DNA of 64,000 nucleotides from Neisseria bergeri (GTDB lineage Bacteria; Pseudomonadota; Gammaproteobacteria; Burkholderiales; Neisseriaceae): NCBI GenBank assembly GCA_003044455.1, contig POWY01000001.1, positions 1 to 64,000 of the forward strand, read 5' to 3'. Shown piece by piece: positions 52,479 to 60,798 of this stretch (position 1 is its first letter; each line of letters starts with the position of its first letter). The notes under the pieces were generated by a model. It saw only the letters and a program-made list of their open reading frames with translations, ran no database searches and was not told where the DNA came from. The position numbers and the translations under genes were made by a program.

Positions 52479-52502
52479 TTCAGACGGCATATGCCGTCTG
52501 AA
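52479..52502. repeat. Perfect 24-bp DUS palindrome (no spacer)
   Basis: TTCAGACGGCAT is immediately followed by ATGCCGTCTGAA, giving a loop-less palindrome in the nhaC-nagZ gap. An RNA hairpin would lose the central 4 nt to its loop; there is no T-run on the minus strand. Confidence 0.85.
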
Positions 52503-52513
52503 AGGGGGGAAGG

Positions 52514-54034
52514 TCAAACGGCGGCGCGTTTTTTGTCTTTCAAGATGAAAATCAGCACCGCCAAGACAATACCGGTCATGCCAAAGCCCAACAGCGCGGA
52601 TTTTGTCAGACCCAACGCGAGGTAGCCTGATGCGGCTGCGGCGGCAACGGTTAAGGCGTAAGGCAGTTGCGAGGTAACGTGGTCGATGTGGTTGCAGCGC
52701 GCGCCGGTGGACGACAGGATGGTCGTGTCGGAGATGGGCGAGCAGTGGTCGCCGCATACTGCCCCCGCCATTACTGCGGACATGCACGGGATAATCAGTG
52801 AGGGATCGACTTTGACCGCCATGGCGGCGGCAATCGGCAGCATGATGCCGAACGTCCCCCAGCTTGTGCCGGTGGCAAACGCCATCACGCTGGCGAGCAG
52901 GAAGAGGATGACGGGCAGGAAGCCGGGATGGATGTTGCCCGCAACCAGCGTGGAGAGGTAGTCGCCGGTGTGCATTTCGCCGACAACCGTACTGATGAGC
53001 CAGGCGAGGATTAAAATGGCGATTGCGCCGAACATAGATTTCGCACCCTGCCAAACGGCTTTGGGATAATCGGACGCTTTGATTGTGCCGAGCGTGCAGA
53101 GGATGACGGCAAGCACGCCGCAAGTGCCGCCGAATACCAGCGAAGTGTTTACGTCGGTATTTTCAAATGCCCCCAAAATGCTGAAGGTTTCGCTTGCCTG
53201 TGCACCGGTGTAGATCATGGCGGAAACCGTTGAGGCGATTAAGGCCAAAACGGGAATAATCAATGCGTAAACCCTGCCCTGGCTGCCGTCTGAAACGGCA
53301 GTTTCATCGTGGGTTTCGTTCAAAGCGGCTTGTTCGAAACGCGCCATCGAGCCGATGTCGAAGGAAAACCATGCGACGACGAACACCATAATCAGGGCAA
53401 ACAGTGCGTAATAGTTCATCAGGCTCATGGCGACAAACGTCCCCATTGGCGTGTATTCGGTGATTTTGTAGGTAACGAGCAATCCGGCAAGCGTGGCGAT
53501 AATCGACGCGCCCCAGCTTGAAACGGGCATCAGCACGCACATAGGCGCGGCAGTGGAGTCGAGGATGTAGGCGAGTTTGGCGCGGGAAACTTTAAACTTG
53601 TCGGTAACGGGGCGTGCAATCGCGCCGACGGCGAGGCTGTGGAAGTAGTCGTCGATGAAGGTAACGAATACGAGGCAGGCGGTCAGCATTTTCGCGCCGC
53701 GCCGGTTTTTAATGTGCCGTTTTGCCCAGTCGGCAAACGCCTGATTGCTGCCAGAGTAGGTCAGCAGGGAAGTGAAAATGCCCAAAAGTATCAGGAAAAC
53801 CAAGATTTTTGGTTTGCCCAACGACCAATCGCCGTCTGCCCAAGCCAAGCCGACGACCATGTCTTTCAGGTGTGTCAGACCGTCGACGGGGTTGCCGCCG
53901 ACCAAAAAGGCAACGCCGACCAAAATACCGATGCCTAAAGACAGCAGTACGCGGCGGGTAATGACGGCAAGTGCCAGTGCCAAAAAGGGTGGCACAACCG
54001 AGAAAAATGAATGTGAATAGTCGATCAGCTGCAT
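52514..54034 (-). CDS. NhaC-family Na+/H+ antiporter
   Basis: A 506-aa inner-membrane protein with about twelve hydrophobic segments. VVPPFLALALAVITRRVLLSLG, TFIDDYFHSLAVG, and GDHCSPISDTTILSSTGA plus CNHIDHVTSQLPYAL are NhaC signatures. ATG 54034 has no strong ribosome-binding site. Another NhaC-type gene lies at 58683-60062; the two differ in sequence (GDHCSPISDTT here, GDKMSPLSDTT there), so they are paralogues of different subgroups. Confidence 0.9.
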   Translation of the reverse strand: MQLIDYSHSFFSVVPPFLALALAVITRRVLLSLGIGILVGVAFLVGGNPVDGLTHLKDMVVGLAWADGDWSLGKPKILVFLILLGIFTSLLTYSGSNQAFADWAKRHIKNRRGAKMLTACLVFVTFIDDYFHSLAVGAIARPVTDKFKVSRAKLAYILDSTAAPMCVLMPVSSWGASIIATLAGLLVTYKITEYTPMGTFVAMSLMNYYALFALIMVFVVAWFSFDIGSMARFEQAALNETHDETAVSDGSQGRVYALIIPVLALIASTVSAMIYTGAQASETFSILGAFENTDVNTSLVFGGTCGVLAVILCTLGTIKASDYPKAVWQGAKSMFGAIAILILAWLISTVVGEMHTGDYLSTLVAGNIHPGFLPVILFLLASVMAFATGTSWGTFGIMLPIAAAMAVKVDPSLIIPCMSAVMAGAVCGDHCSPISDTTILSSTGARCNHIDHVTSQLPYALTVAAAAASGYLALGLTKSALLGFGMTGIVLAVLIFILKDKKRAAV

Positions 54035-54166
54035 GGTTTATGGGAGGTATTAAGCGTCCGAATGGGGCGGTTTCTGTCCGCAACGGTTCGGATTTTGTTG
54101 GCAAAATGGGCGAAAGTATTTTTTGTTCCGGAAAATACTTATTTGAAATCAATTAACTGATTTTTT

Positions 54167-54200
54167 AAAATGCCCGTTAATCAGTGTTGACGGGCATTTT
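54167..54200 (-). terminator. Terminator of the DegP-like gene
   Basis: AAAATGCCCGT and ACGGGCATTTT flank a 12-nt loop. On the minus strand it follows the protease stop codon by about 37 bp. Confidence 0.8.
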
Positions 54201-54236
54201 ATCATCTAAAAAAATATTTTGGTCAAATTATGTGGG

Positions 54237-55736
54237 TTATTGCAGGTTTAATGCGATAAACAGCGTGTTGCCACGGCGCATGACCAGCAGGGGGACGTTT
54301 TTGCCTGCCTTGTCCATAGCTTTGCGGAAACCGGCTTCGTCATTGACGGGGACTTGCCCGACGGCGAGGATTTCGTCGCCGCGCCTCAAGCCTGCACGTT
54401 CTGCCGCGTCGGAAACCCGTACGACGACGAGGTGTCCGCCGCTGCTGTCGGTATGTGTCTGAAGGGTAATGCCTGCGGATTCGACCGAGAACGTACCGGA
54501 TTGCTGTTCGGTGTAGGGGGCTTCATCTGTTTTGGATGATGCGCCGGTATGCTCGGCGGCGTTGCCCAGCTTGATTTTGATTGTAATTTCTTCACCTTTG
54601 CGCCATACGCCGAGGCTGGCTTCCTTACCGGGCATGATGGCGCCTACCATGACGGGAAGGTCGCCGGAAGAACGTATTTCTTCTCCGTTGAGGCTGCGTA
54701 TGATGTCACCTGCCTGCAAGCCTGCACGTTCTGCGGGGCTGCCGGGAAGGATTTTGGCAATCAATGCGCCGCTGGCTTTATCCAGACCGAACGACTGTGC
54801 CAAACCGTAGGATACTTCCTGAATGATGACACCCAGTTGCCCGCGTTGGACTTTGCCGGTGTTTTTTAGTTGTTCGGCAACATTCATGGCAACGTCGATG
54901 GGGATGGCAAAGGAGATGCCCATGAATCCGCCGCTGCGGCTGTATATTTGCGAATTGATGCCGACGACCTGTCCTTTCAGGTTGAACAGCGGGCCGCCGG
55001 AATTACCCGGATTGATGGCGACATCGGTTTGGATGAAGGGGGTATAGCTTTCATTGGGCAGGCTTCTGCCTTTGGCGGAGACGATGCCGGAGGTAACGCT
55101 GTTGTCGAAACCGAAGGGCGCGCCGATGGCGGCTACCCATTCGCCGGGTTTCAAATCTTTGGGATTGCCGATTTTGACGACAGGGAGGTCTTCCGTTGCG
55201 TCTATTTTTAAAAGCGCTACGTCGGATTGGACATCCGAGCCGATGAGCTTGGCGGTATATTCGCGCTTGTCGTTGAGCAGGACTTTGATGCTGCCCATGC
55301 CGGTAACGACGTGCGTATTGGTCAAAATATAGCCGTCTTTGCTGATGATGAAGCCGGAGCCGAAGTTCAATCCGCCGTCATCTGCTTCTTCTTGGGGGAT
55401 TTCGGGCATATTCGGGACGAGGCGTTTGAAAAATTCGTAGAACGGGTCGTTGTCGGCAATCGGGTCGGAATCGTTTTCGGCATTGCCGCTGCCGTTTTGG
55501 GTGCGCGGGGCGGGGGCTGCCTGAATATTGACGACTGCCGGACCTTCACTTTGAACCAGTTGGGCAAAGTCGGGCAGCAGCATACTGACGCTGCCGTCGT
55601 CTTTGGTGTGTTCGATGCGTTCTACGAAGGATGCTTCTTTTTTGTCCGCACCGAAAAAGCTGCCTGCCTTGTCGCAGCCTGCCAGCGAGGCGGCACACAG
55701 TGCTGCCAAAGCGAGGTATTGGTATTTTTTGAACAC
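54237..55736 (-). CDS. DegP/MucD-type periplasmic serine protease, predicted lipoprotein
   Basis: A 499-aa HtrA-family protease. The start is GTG 55736 with AAAGGACGAAAC upstream. LAALCAASLAGC is a lipobox (Cys21), unusual for classical DegP. The triad is His142 (LTNTHVV), Asp172 (SDVALL) and Ser246 (PGNSGGPL). Two PDZ domains follow, at about residues 310-390 and 420-499. An acidic, Asn-rich insert (about 80-120) separates the signal from the catalytic domain. It degrades misfolded envelope proteins in relatives. Confidence 0.92.
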   Translation of the reverse strand: MFKKYQYLALAALCAASLAGCDKAGSFFGADKKEASFVERIEHTKDDGSVSMLLPDFAQLVQSEGPAVVNIQAAPAPRTQNGSGNAENDSDPIADNDPFYEFFKRLVPNMPEIPQEEADDGGLNFGSGFIISKDGYILTNTHVVTGMGSIKVLLNDKREYTAKLIGSDVQSDVALLKIDATEDLPVVKIGNPKDLKPGEWVAAIGAPFGFDNSVTSGIVSAKGRSLPNESYTPFIQTDVAINPGNSGGPLFNLKGQVVGINSQIYSRSGGFMGISFAIPIDVAMNVAEQLKNTGKVQRGQLGVIIQEVSYGLAQSFGLDKASGALIAKILPGSPAERAGLQAGDIIRSLNGEEIRSSGDLPVMVGAIMPGKEASLGVWRKGEEITIKIKLGNAAEHTGASSKTDEAPYTEQQSGTFSVESAGITLQTHTDSSGGHLVVVRVSDAAERAGLRRGDEILAVGQVPVNDEAGFRKAMDKAGKNVPLLVMRRGNTLFIALNLQ

Positions 55737-55771
55737 GTTTCGTCCTTTGTGTTGTGCCGATATTGACTTCA

Positions 55772-55810
55772 ATGCCGTCTGAAGCGCATTTTGTCGGCTT
55801 CAGACGGCAT
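55772..55810. terminator. DUS-pair hairpin between degP and nth
   Basis: ATGCCGTCTGAA (55772-55783) and TTCAGACGGCAT (55799-55810) have a 15-bp spacer. It lies between two minus-strand genes and may end nth transcription, though no clear T-run follows. Confidence 0.65.
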
Positions 55811-55874
55811 GGGATGAAATTCTACAACGTCCGTCCGAATTTTCAAGCGTTTCATTTTGAACGGAAAGGGAGGG

Positions 55875-56504
55875 TCAGGATTTGGCGGGATATTCGCACA
55901 AATCGTTGATGATGCAGGTTTGGCATTGCGGTTTGAGTGCCTTGCAGGTGTAGCGTCCGTGCAAAATCAGCCAGTGGTGCGCGTCCATCAGAAATTCTTT
56001 AGGAATGAAGCGCATCAGTTTGTCTTCGACTTCGCGTACATCTTTCCCAGGGGCGATTTTGGTTCGGTTGGACACGCGGAAAATATGCGTATCGACCGCC
56101 ATAACGGGGTGTCCAAACGCCGTGTTCAATACCACGTTTGCCGTTTTGCGCCCCACGCCAGGCAACGATTCCAAAGCCTCGCGGTCTTCCGGTACTTCGC
56201 CGTTGTATTTTTCCAGCAGGATGCGGCAGGTCTGCATGATGTGCTTGGACTTGGTTTTATACAGCCCGATGGTTTTCGTGTATTCCATCACGCCGTCCAA
56301 GCCCAAATCCAGCATCGCTTGCGGCGTATCGGCAATCGGAAACAGCTTCGCCGTCGCCTTGTTTACGCCGACATCGGTCGCCTGCGCCGAAAGCAGAACG
56401 GCAATTAAAAGCTCGAAAGGGGAGTTGAAATTCAGCTCGGTGGTCGGATGGGGGTTGGCGGCGCGGAAGCGTTCGAAAATTTCTTGGCGGATGTGTCTGT
56501 TCAT
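55875..56504 (-). CDS. nth: Endonuclease III
   Basis: A 209-aa DNA glycosylase/AP lyase for oxidised pyrimidines. The helix-hairpin-helix LPGVGRKTANVV holds catalytic Lys120, and Asp138 is in VDTHIFRV. The [4Fe-4S] cysteines are in CKALKPQCQTCIINDLC (C-X6-C-X2-C-X5-C). ATG 56504 is the conserved start; an upstream in-frame ATG at 56546 would add 14 residues. Confidence 0.96.
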   Translation of the reverse strand: MNRHIRQEIFERFRAANPHPTTELNFNSPFELLIAVLLSAQATDVGVNKATAKLFPIADTPQAMLDLGLDGVMEYTKTIGLYKTKSKHIMQTCRILLEKYNGEVPEDREALESLPGVGRKTANVVLNTAFGHPVMAVDTHIFRVSNRTKIAPGKDVREVEDKLMRFIPKEFLMDAHHWLILHGRYTCKALKPQCQTCIINDLCEYPAKS

Positions 56505-56549
56505 TTTTTTATACGGTGGGTTTGTGTGTTCGGCATTATAACGCACGGT

Positions 56550-56963
56550 TCAGGCGGCGTAATATTGCATTCCCCACAGAATGAAGGCGTAACGCGCCGT
56601 CTTGCCGACAACCAGCATCAGCCCGCTTGTCCACGGATTCAACCGCAGCCAGCCTGCGGCAAGCGGCAGCGCGTCGCCGACGACGGGTAGCCACGCAAAC
56701 GGCAGCAGCCAAATACCGAAACGCCGCATCAGATTCAGTGTTTTTTCAGACGGCATTTTTCGGGAAGGCAGCAAACGCCCCATCCAATAGGAAACCATAC
56801 TGCCCAATCCGTTGGCAAGACCGGCGCACAGCCATGCGCCGTATGCATGTTCGGGGAAGTTGCGGACGAACAGGGCAAAGGCGGCTTCGGACGTGCCGGG
56901 CAGGAGGGTGGCGGAAGTGAAGGCGGAAAAAGCGAGGGCGGCGTAGGCGTAAAAGACGGTCAT
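56550..56963 (-). CDS. YqaA-like (DedA/VTT superfamily) membrane protein
   Basis: A 137-aa inner-membrane protein with about four hydrophobic segments. FTSATLLPGTSEAAFALFV and GLANGLGSMVSYWMGRLLP match the YqaA subfamily of VTT proteins, which are implicated in lipid scrambling or membrane homeostasis. A DUS (56745-56756) is coding as MPSEK. ATG 56963 is chosen over a TTG 21 bases earlier because neither has a strong ribosome-binding site and ATG is usual. It lies 45 bp upstream of nth on the same strand. Confidence 0.85.
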   Translation of the reverse strand: MTVFYAYAALAFSAFTSATLLPGTSEAAFALFVRNFPEHAYGAWLCAGLANGLGSMVSYWMGRLLPSRKMPSEKTLNLMRRFGIWLLPFAWLPVVGDALPLAAGWLRLNPWTSGLMLVVGKTARYAFILWGMQYYAA

Positions 56964-57168
56964 GTACGGTTTGTGGTAAATCAAAATGAGGATTGAAAAA
57001 ATACAGCGTCGGCGTGCTTGTCGGGATAATAGCGGATGTTGTCCGGCAAGGATATGCCGGCGGCTTGCAAATTTGTGAAATGTCAGTATGATTCACGCCA
57101 CCCTTGAAGAATGTCAATTTTTGCCGTCCGAACCGTGCAATGTATTCCAATAAAATGAAAGGCAAATC

Positions 57169-58392
57169 ATGTCTGCGCAATCACAAAACAACCATACGTC
57201 CCCATTGGTCGTCTTGACCACGCTGTTCTTCATGATGGGTTTTATTACCTGCATGAACGACATCCTTATCCCTCATTTGAAAGAAATTTTCGACCTGACT
57301 TACGTTCAGGCGATGCTGGTTCAATTTTGCTTTTTTACCGCCTATGCGGTGATGTCCATCCCGATGGGGGCTTTTGTCGGCAAAGTCGGCTACAAAAACG
57401 GCGTTATCGGCGGCTTTCTGCTGACGGCGGTCGGATGCCTGCTGTTTTATCCTGCTGCGGGCAGCCATTCGTATGCGGTATTTTTGGGCGCGTTGTTTAT
57501 TTTGGCTTCCGGCGTAACGCTGCTTCAGGTTGCCGGTAATCCTTATGTAACCCTGCTGGCGAAACCCGGCAAGGAATCGGCAACGCTGACGCTGGTTCAG
57601 GCGTTCAATTCTTTGGGTACGGCCATTGCGCCTCAAATCGGCGCGTTCCTGATTTTGGCGGACGCAACCCAAACCGTCAGCAAGGCGGAACAGATTTCTT
57701 CCGTACAGATTCCCTATTTGGGGCTGGCGGGGCTGCTGATTATCCTTGCCGTATTTGTCAAACTGATCCGCCTGCCCGACGCGCAAAAAATTGCCGCCGA
57801 AAAAAGCGAACACAACCATGACGGCAAAACCGGCGTGTGGCAATACAAACATCTCGTGTTCGGTGCGGCAGGCATTTTCTGCTACGTCGGTGCGGAAGTC
57901 TCCATCGGTTCGCTGATGGTCAACGTATTGGGTTATCTGAAAGGGCTGGATCATGCTTCTGCCGCGCATTACCTGTCGTTTTATTGGGGCGGCGCGATGG
58001 TCGGACGTTTCCTCGGTTCGGCAGTAATGGCGAAATTCGCGCCCAACCGCTATCTGGCGTTTAACGCATCGGCTGCGGTCGTGCTGCTTGCCGTCGCGAT
58101 GGCGACGGGCAGCGGCAATGCGGATGTGGCGATGTGGTCGCTGCTTGCCATCGGTTTTTTCAACTCGATTATGTTCCCGACGATTTTCTCTTTGGCAACC
58201 AAAGGATTGGGCAAATTCACCAACGCGGCTTCCGGTGTGCTGTGTACCGCGATTGTCGGCGGTGCGGTCGTGCCGGTGATTCAAGGTTGGGCGGCGGATA
58301 CTTACACCCTGATGTCTTCGTTTGTCGTTTCCGTTATCTGTTACCTGTATATCGTGTTTTTTGCGGTGTACGGATATAGGGCGGACAAATAA
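57169..58392 (+). CDS. gluP: Glucose/galactose MFS transporter GluP (FGHS family)
   Basis: A 407-aa sugar:cation symporter of the FucP/GluP family, the meningococcal glucose uptake route. Twelve transmembrane segments are predictable; family motifs are FFMMGFITCMNDILIPHL, LLQVAGNPYVTLL, TLVQAFNSLGTAIAPQIGA and FNSIMFPTIFSLATKGLG. A His-rich loop (SEHNHDGK) sits between halves. AATGAAAGGCAAATC precedes ATG 57169. It ends before a DUS-pair terminator. Confidence 0.92.
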   Translation: MSAQSQNNHTSPLVVLTTLFFMMGFITCMNDILIPHLKEIFDLTYVQAMLVQFCFFTAYAVMSIPMGAFVGKVGYKNGVIGGFLLTAVGCLLFYPAAGSHSYAVFLGALFILASGVTLLQVAGNPYVTLLAKPGKESATLTLVQAFNSLGTAIAPQIGAFLILADATQTVSKAEQISSVQIPYLGLAGLLIILAVFVKLIRLPDAQKIAAEKSEHNHDGKTGVWQYKHLVFGAAGIFCYVGAEVSIGSLMVNVLGYLKGLDHASAAHYLSFYWGGAMVGRFLGSAVMAKFAPNRYLAFNASAAVVLLAVAMATGSGNADVAMWSLLAIGFFNSIMFPTIFSLATKGLGKFTNAASGVLCTAIVGGAVVPVIQGWAADTYTLMSSFVVSVICYLYIVFFAVYGYRADK

Positions 58393-58407
58393 TCTTTTTC
58401 TTGAGAA

Positions 58408-58441
58408 ATGCCGTCTGAACACCTTTCAGACGGCATTTTTG
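58408..58441 (+). terminator. DUS-pair terminator after gluP
   Basis: ATGCCGTCTGAA (58408-58419) and TTCAGACGGCAT (58425-58436) are followed by TTTTT. The next 240 bp to 58682 are AT-rich, with one single DUS at about 58603 and a TGTGTTAGAAT element that may be the -10 region of the following gene. Confidence 0.85.
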
Positions 58442-58682
58442 CGTACCGGTGTTTGCGGCGTGTGTGCCGAGGTTTTAATACTTCAATCCATAAAAGTCTT
58501 ATATGCCAACAAACAAAAAAATAAAAAATTATATTTCAAGAAAATTAATTTAAATTGAGAAAATTGCCGTTTTGTTTCTATCAGGCTTTTGTAAAACGCT
58601 AAAATGCCGTCTGAAAACGTCGGGCGGATTCGGTATGGTGTGTTAGAATCCGTTAACTTTATATCAAATCGGGCAAAGAATC

Positions 58683-60062
58683 ATGTTTGCTTTCAAATCC
58701 TTACTCGATATGCCGCGCGGTGAGGCACTTGCCGTCGTCGTCGCTCTGATTTCCGCGATGGGCTATACCATCATTTCATTGGAGTGGCTGCCGCATATGT
58801 CCATTATTGCCGCCATCGTCGTGCTGATTTTGTACGGCTTGGCGCGCGGTTTGAAATACAACGATATGCAGGCGGGGATGGTTGGCGCGTTGAATCAGGG
58901 TATGGGCGCGATTTACCTGTTTTTCTTCATCGGGCTGATGGTCAGCGCGCTGATGATGAGCGGCGCGATTCCGACGCTGATGTATTACGGTTTCGGACTG
59001 ATTTCCCCGACTTATTTTTATTTTTCCGCCTTCGCGCTGTGTTCCGTCATCGGCGTGTCCATCGGCAGCAGCCTGACCACCTGCGCCACGGTCGGCGTTG
59101 CCTTTATGGGTATGGCGGCGGCGTTTCAGGCCGATATGGCGATGACGGCGGGCGCGGTCGTCTCGGGTGCGTTTTTTGGCGACAAAATGTCCCCGCTTTC
59201 CGATACGACGGGCATTTCCGCGTCCATCGTCGGTATCGATTTGTTTGAGCACATCAAAAATATGATGTACACCACCATCCCCGCGTGGCTCATCAGTGCG
59301 GCACTGATGCTTTGGCTTCTTCCCAGCGTCGCCGCGCAGGATTTGAACAGCGTCGAATCCTTCCGCAGCCAGCTTGAAGCCACGGGATTGGTGCACGGCT
59401 ATTCGCTGATTCCGTTTGCGCTGTTGGTCGTTTTGGCATTGATGCGCGTCAACGCCGTCGTCGCCATGCTCTTTACCGTCATGGTTGCCGTTGCTGTAAC
59501 GTATCTGCACAGCACGCCTGATCTGCGTCAGCTCGGCGCGTGGTTTTACGGCGGCTACAAACTCGAAGGCGAAGCGTTTAAAGACATCGCCAAACTCATT
59601 TCGCGCGGCGGTTTGGAAAGTATGTTTTTCACGCAGACCATCGTGATTCTCGGTATGAGCCTTGGCGGGCTGCTGTTTGCGCTGGGCGCGATTCCTTCCC
59701 TGCTGGATGCCGTCCGCAGCTTTTTGACGAATGCCGGACGCGCGACGTTCAGCGTCGCCATGACTTCGGTCGGAGTGAACTTCCTGATCGGCGAACAATA
59801 TTTGAGCATCCTGCTTTCGGGAGAAACGTTCAAACCCGTGTACGACAAACTCGGACTGCATTCGCGCAACCTGTCGCGGACTCTGGAAGACGCGGGTACG
59901 GTCATCAATCCGCTTGTTCCGTGGAGCGTGTGCGGCGTGTTCATCAGCCACGCCCTCGGCGTACCCGTTTGGGAATATCTGCCGTATGCCTTTTTCTGCT
60001 ATTTGAGTCTGGCTTTGACACTTCTGTTCGGTTGGACGGGGCTGACTTTGAGTAAAAAATAA
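58683..60062 (+). CDS. NhaC-family Na+/H+ antiporter (second copy in window)
   Basis: A 459-aa inner-membrane antiporter with about eleven hydrophobic segments. Signatures are GVSIGSSLTTCATVGVAFMG, GAFFGDKMSPLSDTTGISAS, FLIGEQYLSILLSGETF and SRTLEDAGTVINPLVPWSVC. This is the more typical NhaC type. The ribosome-binding site (GGGCAAAGAATC) is weak. It ends before a DUS-pair terminator abutting a Correia element. Confidence 0.92.
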   Translation: MFAFKSLLDMPRGEALAVVVALISAMGYTIISLEWLPHMSIIAAIVVLILYGLARGLKYNDMQAGMVGALNQGMGAIYLFFFIGLMVSALMMSGAIPTLMYYGFGLISPTYFYFSAFALCSVIGVSIGSSLTTCATVGVAFMGMAAAFQADMAMTAGAVVSGAFFGDKMSPLSDTTGISASIVGIDLFEHIKNMMYTTIPAWLISAALMLWLLPSVAAQDLNSVESFRSQLEATGLVHGYSLIPFALLVVLALMRVNAVVAMLFTVMVAVAVTYLHSTPDLRQLGAWFYGGYKLEGEAFKDIAKLISRGGLESMFFTQTIVILGMSLGGLLFALGAIPSLLDAVRSFLTNAGRATFSVAMTSVGVNFLIGEQYLSILLSGETFKPVYDKLGLHSRNLSRTLEDAGTVINPLVPWSVCGVFISHALGVPVWEYLPYAFFCYLSLALTLLFGWTGLTLSKK

Positions 60063-60075
60063 GCGGATAAGCGAA

Positions 60076-60115
60076 ATGCCGTCTGAACTTGTTTTCTGGT
60101 TTCAGACGGCATTTT
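60076..60115 (+). terminator. DUS-pair terminator after the second nhaC
   Basis: ATGCCGTCTGAA (60076-60087) and TTCAGACGGCAT (60101-60112) have a 13-bp spacer and T-run. The T-run runs directly into the Correia element at 60116. Confidence 0.85.
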
Positions 60116-60222
60116 TATAGTGGATTAAATTTAAACCAGTACGGCGTTACCTCGCCTTGCCGTACTATCTGTACTGTCTGTGGCTTCGTCGCCTTGTCCT
60201 GATTTAAATTTAATCCACTATT
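60116..60222. mobile_element. Internally deleted Correia element
   Basis: A 107-bp element with TATAGTGGATTAA at the left and TTAATCCACTATT (last base off) at the right. It contains the GTACGGCGTTACCTCGCC and GCCGTACTATCTGTACTG core segments but lacks the central region found in the 153-bp copy. Confidence 0.85.
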
Positions 60223-60269
60223 AGTACGGTAGCCGTCTTTCACACATTGTTTTCGGCCGGTATACCGTA

Positions 60270-60299
60270 TTTCAGGCTGCCTTTGCAGGCAGCCTGAAA
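60270..60299 (-). terminator. Hairpin built from Kingella-type uptake sequences
   Basis: A 13-bp perfect stem TTTCAGGCTGCCT / AGGCAGCCTGAAA with a 4-nt loop. Each arm contains AGGCAGCCTGAA (on opposite strands), a DUS dialect I recall from Kingella rather than the meningococcal one. It follows the lipoprotein gene at 60313-60672 and probably terminates it. Confidence 0.7.
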
Positions 60300-60312
60300 T
60301 GCGGAAAGCAGC

Positions 60313-60672
60313 CTAGTCGTGCTGGCATTGCTCGTAGATTTTGTTTTCGGGATAGGTATCTTTGCCCGAAGGGTACCAGCCTTTCTTGCGCACGCAGGCA
60401 TCTTGCTCACTGTCTCCGCCGCCAATCGGGTCATAGCCGCAGGAAAACATATCGTCGAGCTTTCGCTGTCCATACAGATTCATCTGCCGCAGCATTTCAT
60501 CACGCTTGGCTCTGCTGGCTTCCGGTGGAGTTTTTTTAGCAGGATAAATTTTGTCTTCGTTGCACAGCTCCCACCAGCCCGACGCATCGGGCGGCACACG
60601 AAAGCCGCTGCCGATGTTCAGGCAGCCTGAAAGCAGGACGCAGAGCATAAGGGACGGTATCAGTTTGTTCAT
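60313..60672 (-). CDS. Small lipoprotein of unknown function
   Basis: A 119-aa predicted lipoprotein. MNKLIPSLMLCVLLSGC gives the lipobox with Cys17. The mature part has several Cys (ELCNED, FSCGYD, DACVRK, EQCQHD), a basic stretch EASRAKRDEMLRQMNLYGQR and GYDPIGGGDSEQDAC. I do not recognise the family. An uptake sequence of Kingella type, AGGCAGCCTGAA (60620-60631), lies within the signal-peptide codons, and its terminator uses the same dialect, pointing to transfer from another genus. Confidence 0.75.
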   Translation of the reverse strand: MNKLIPSLMLCVLLSGCLNIGSGFRVPPDASGWWELCNEDKIYPAKKTPPEASRAKRDEMLRQMNLYGQRKLDDMFSCGYDPIGGGDSEQDACVRKKGWYPSGKDTYPENKIYEQCQHD

Positions 60673-60798
60673 TTGGGGTCTCCTGATCGGGGATGATTGG
60701 GATTGGTACGGTGGTTTTGCTGTATGTTTGTCGGATGGGGCGGATTGAAACAGAAAACGCCCGTACCGTCATCCTAAACTGTGCAGAAACGGCGGTGC

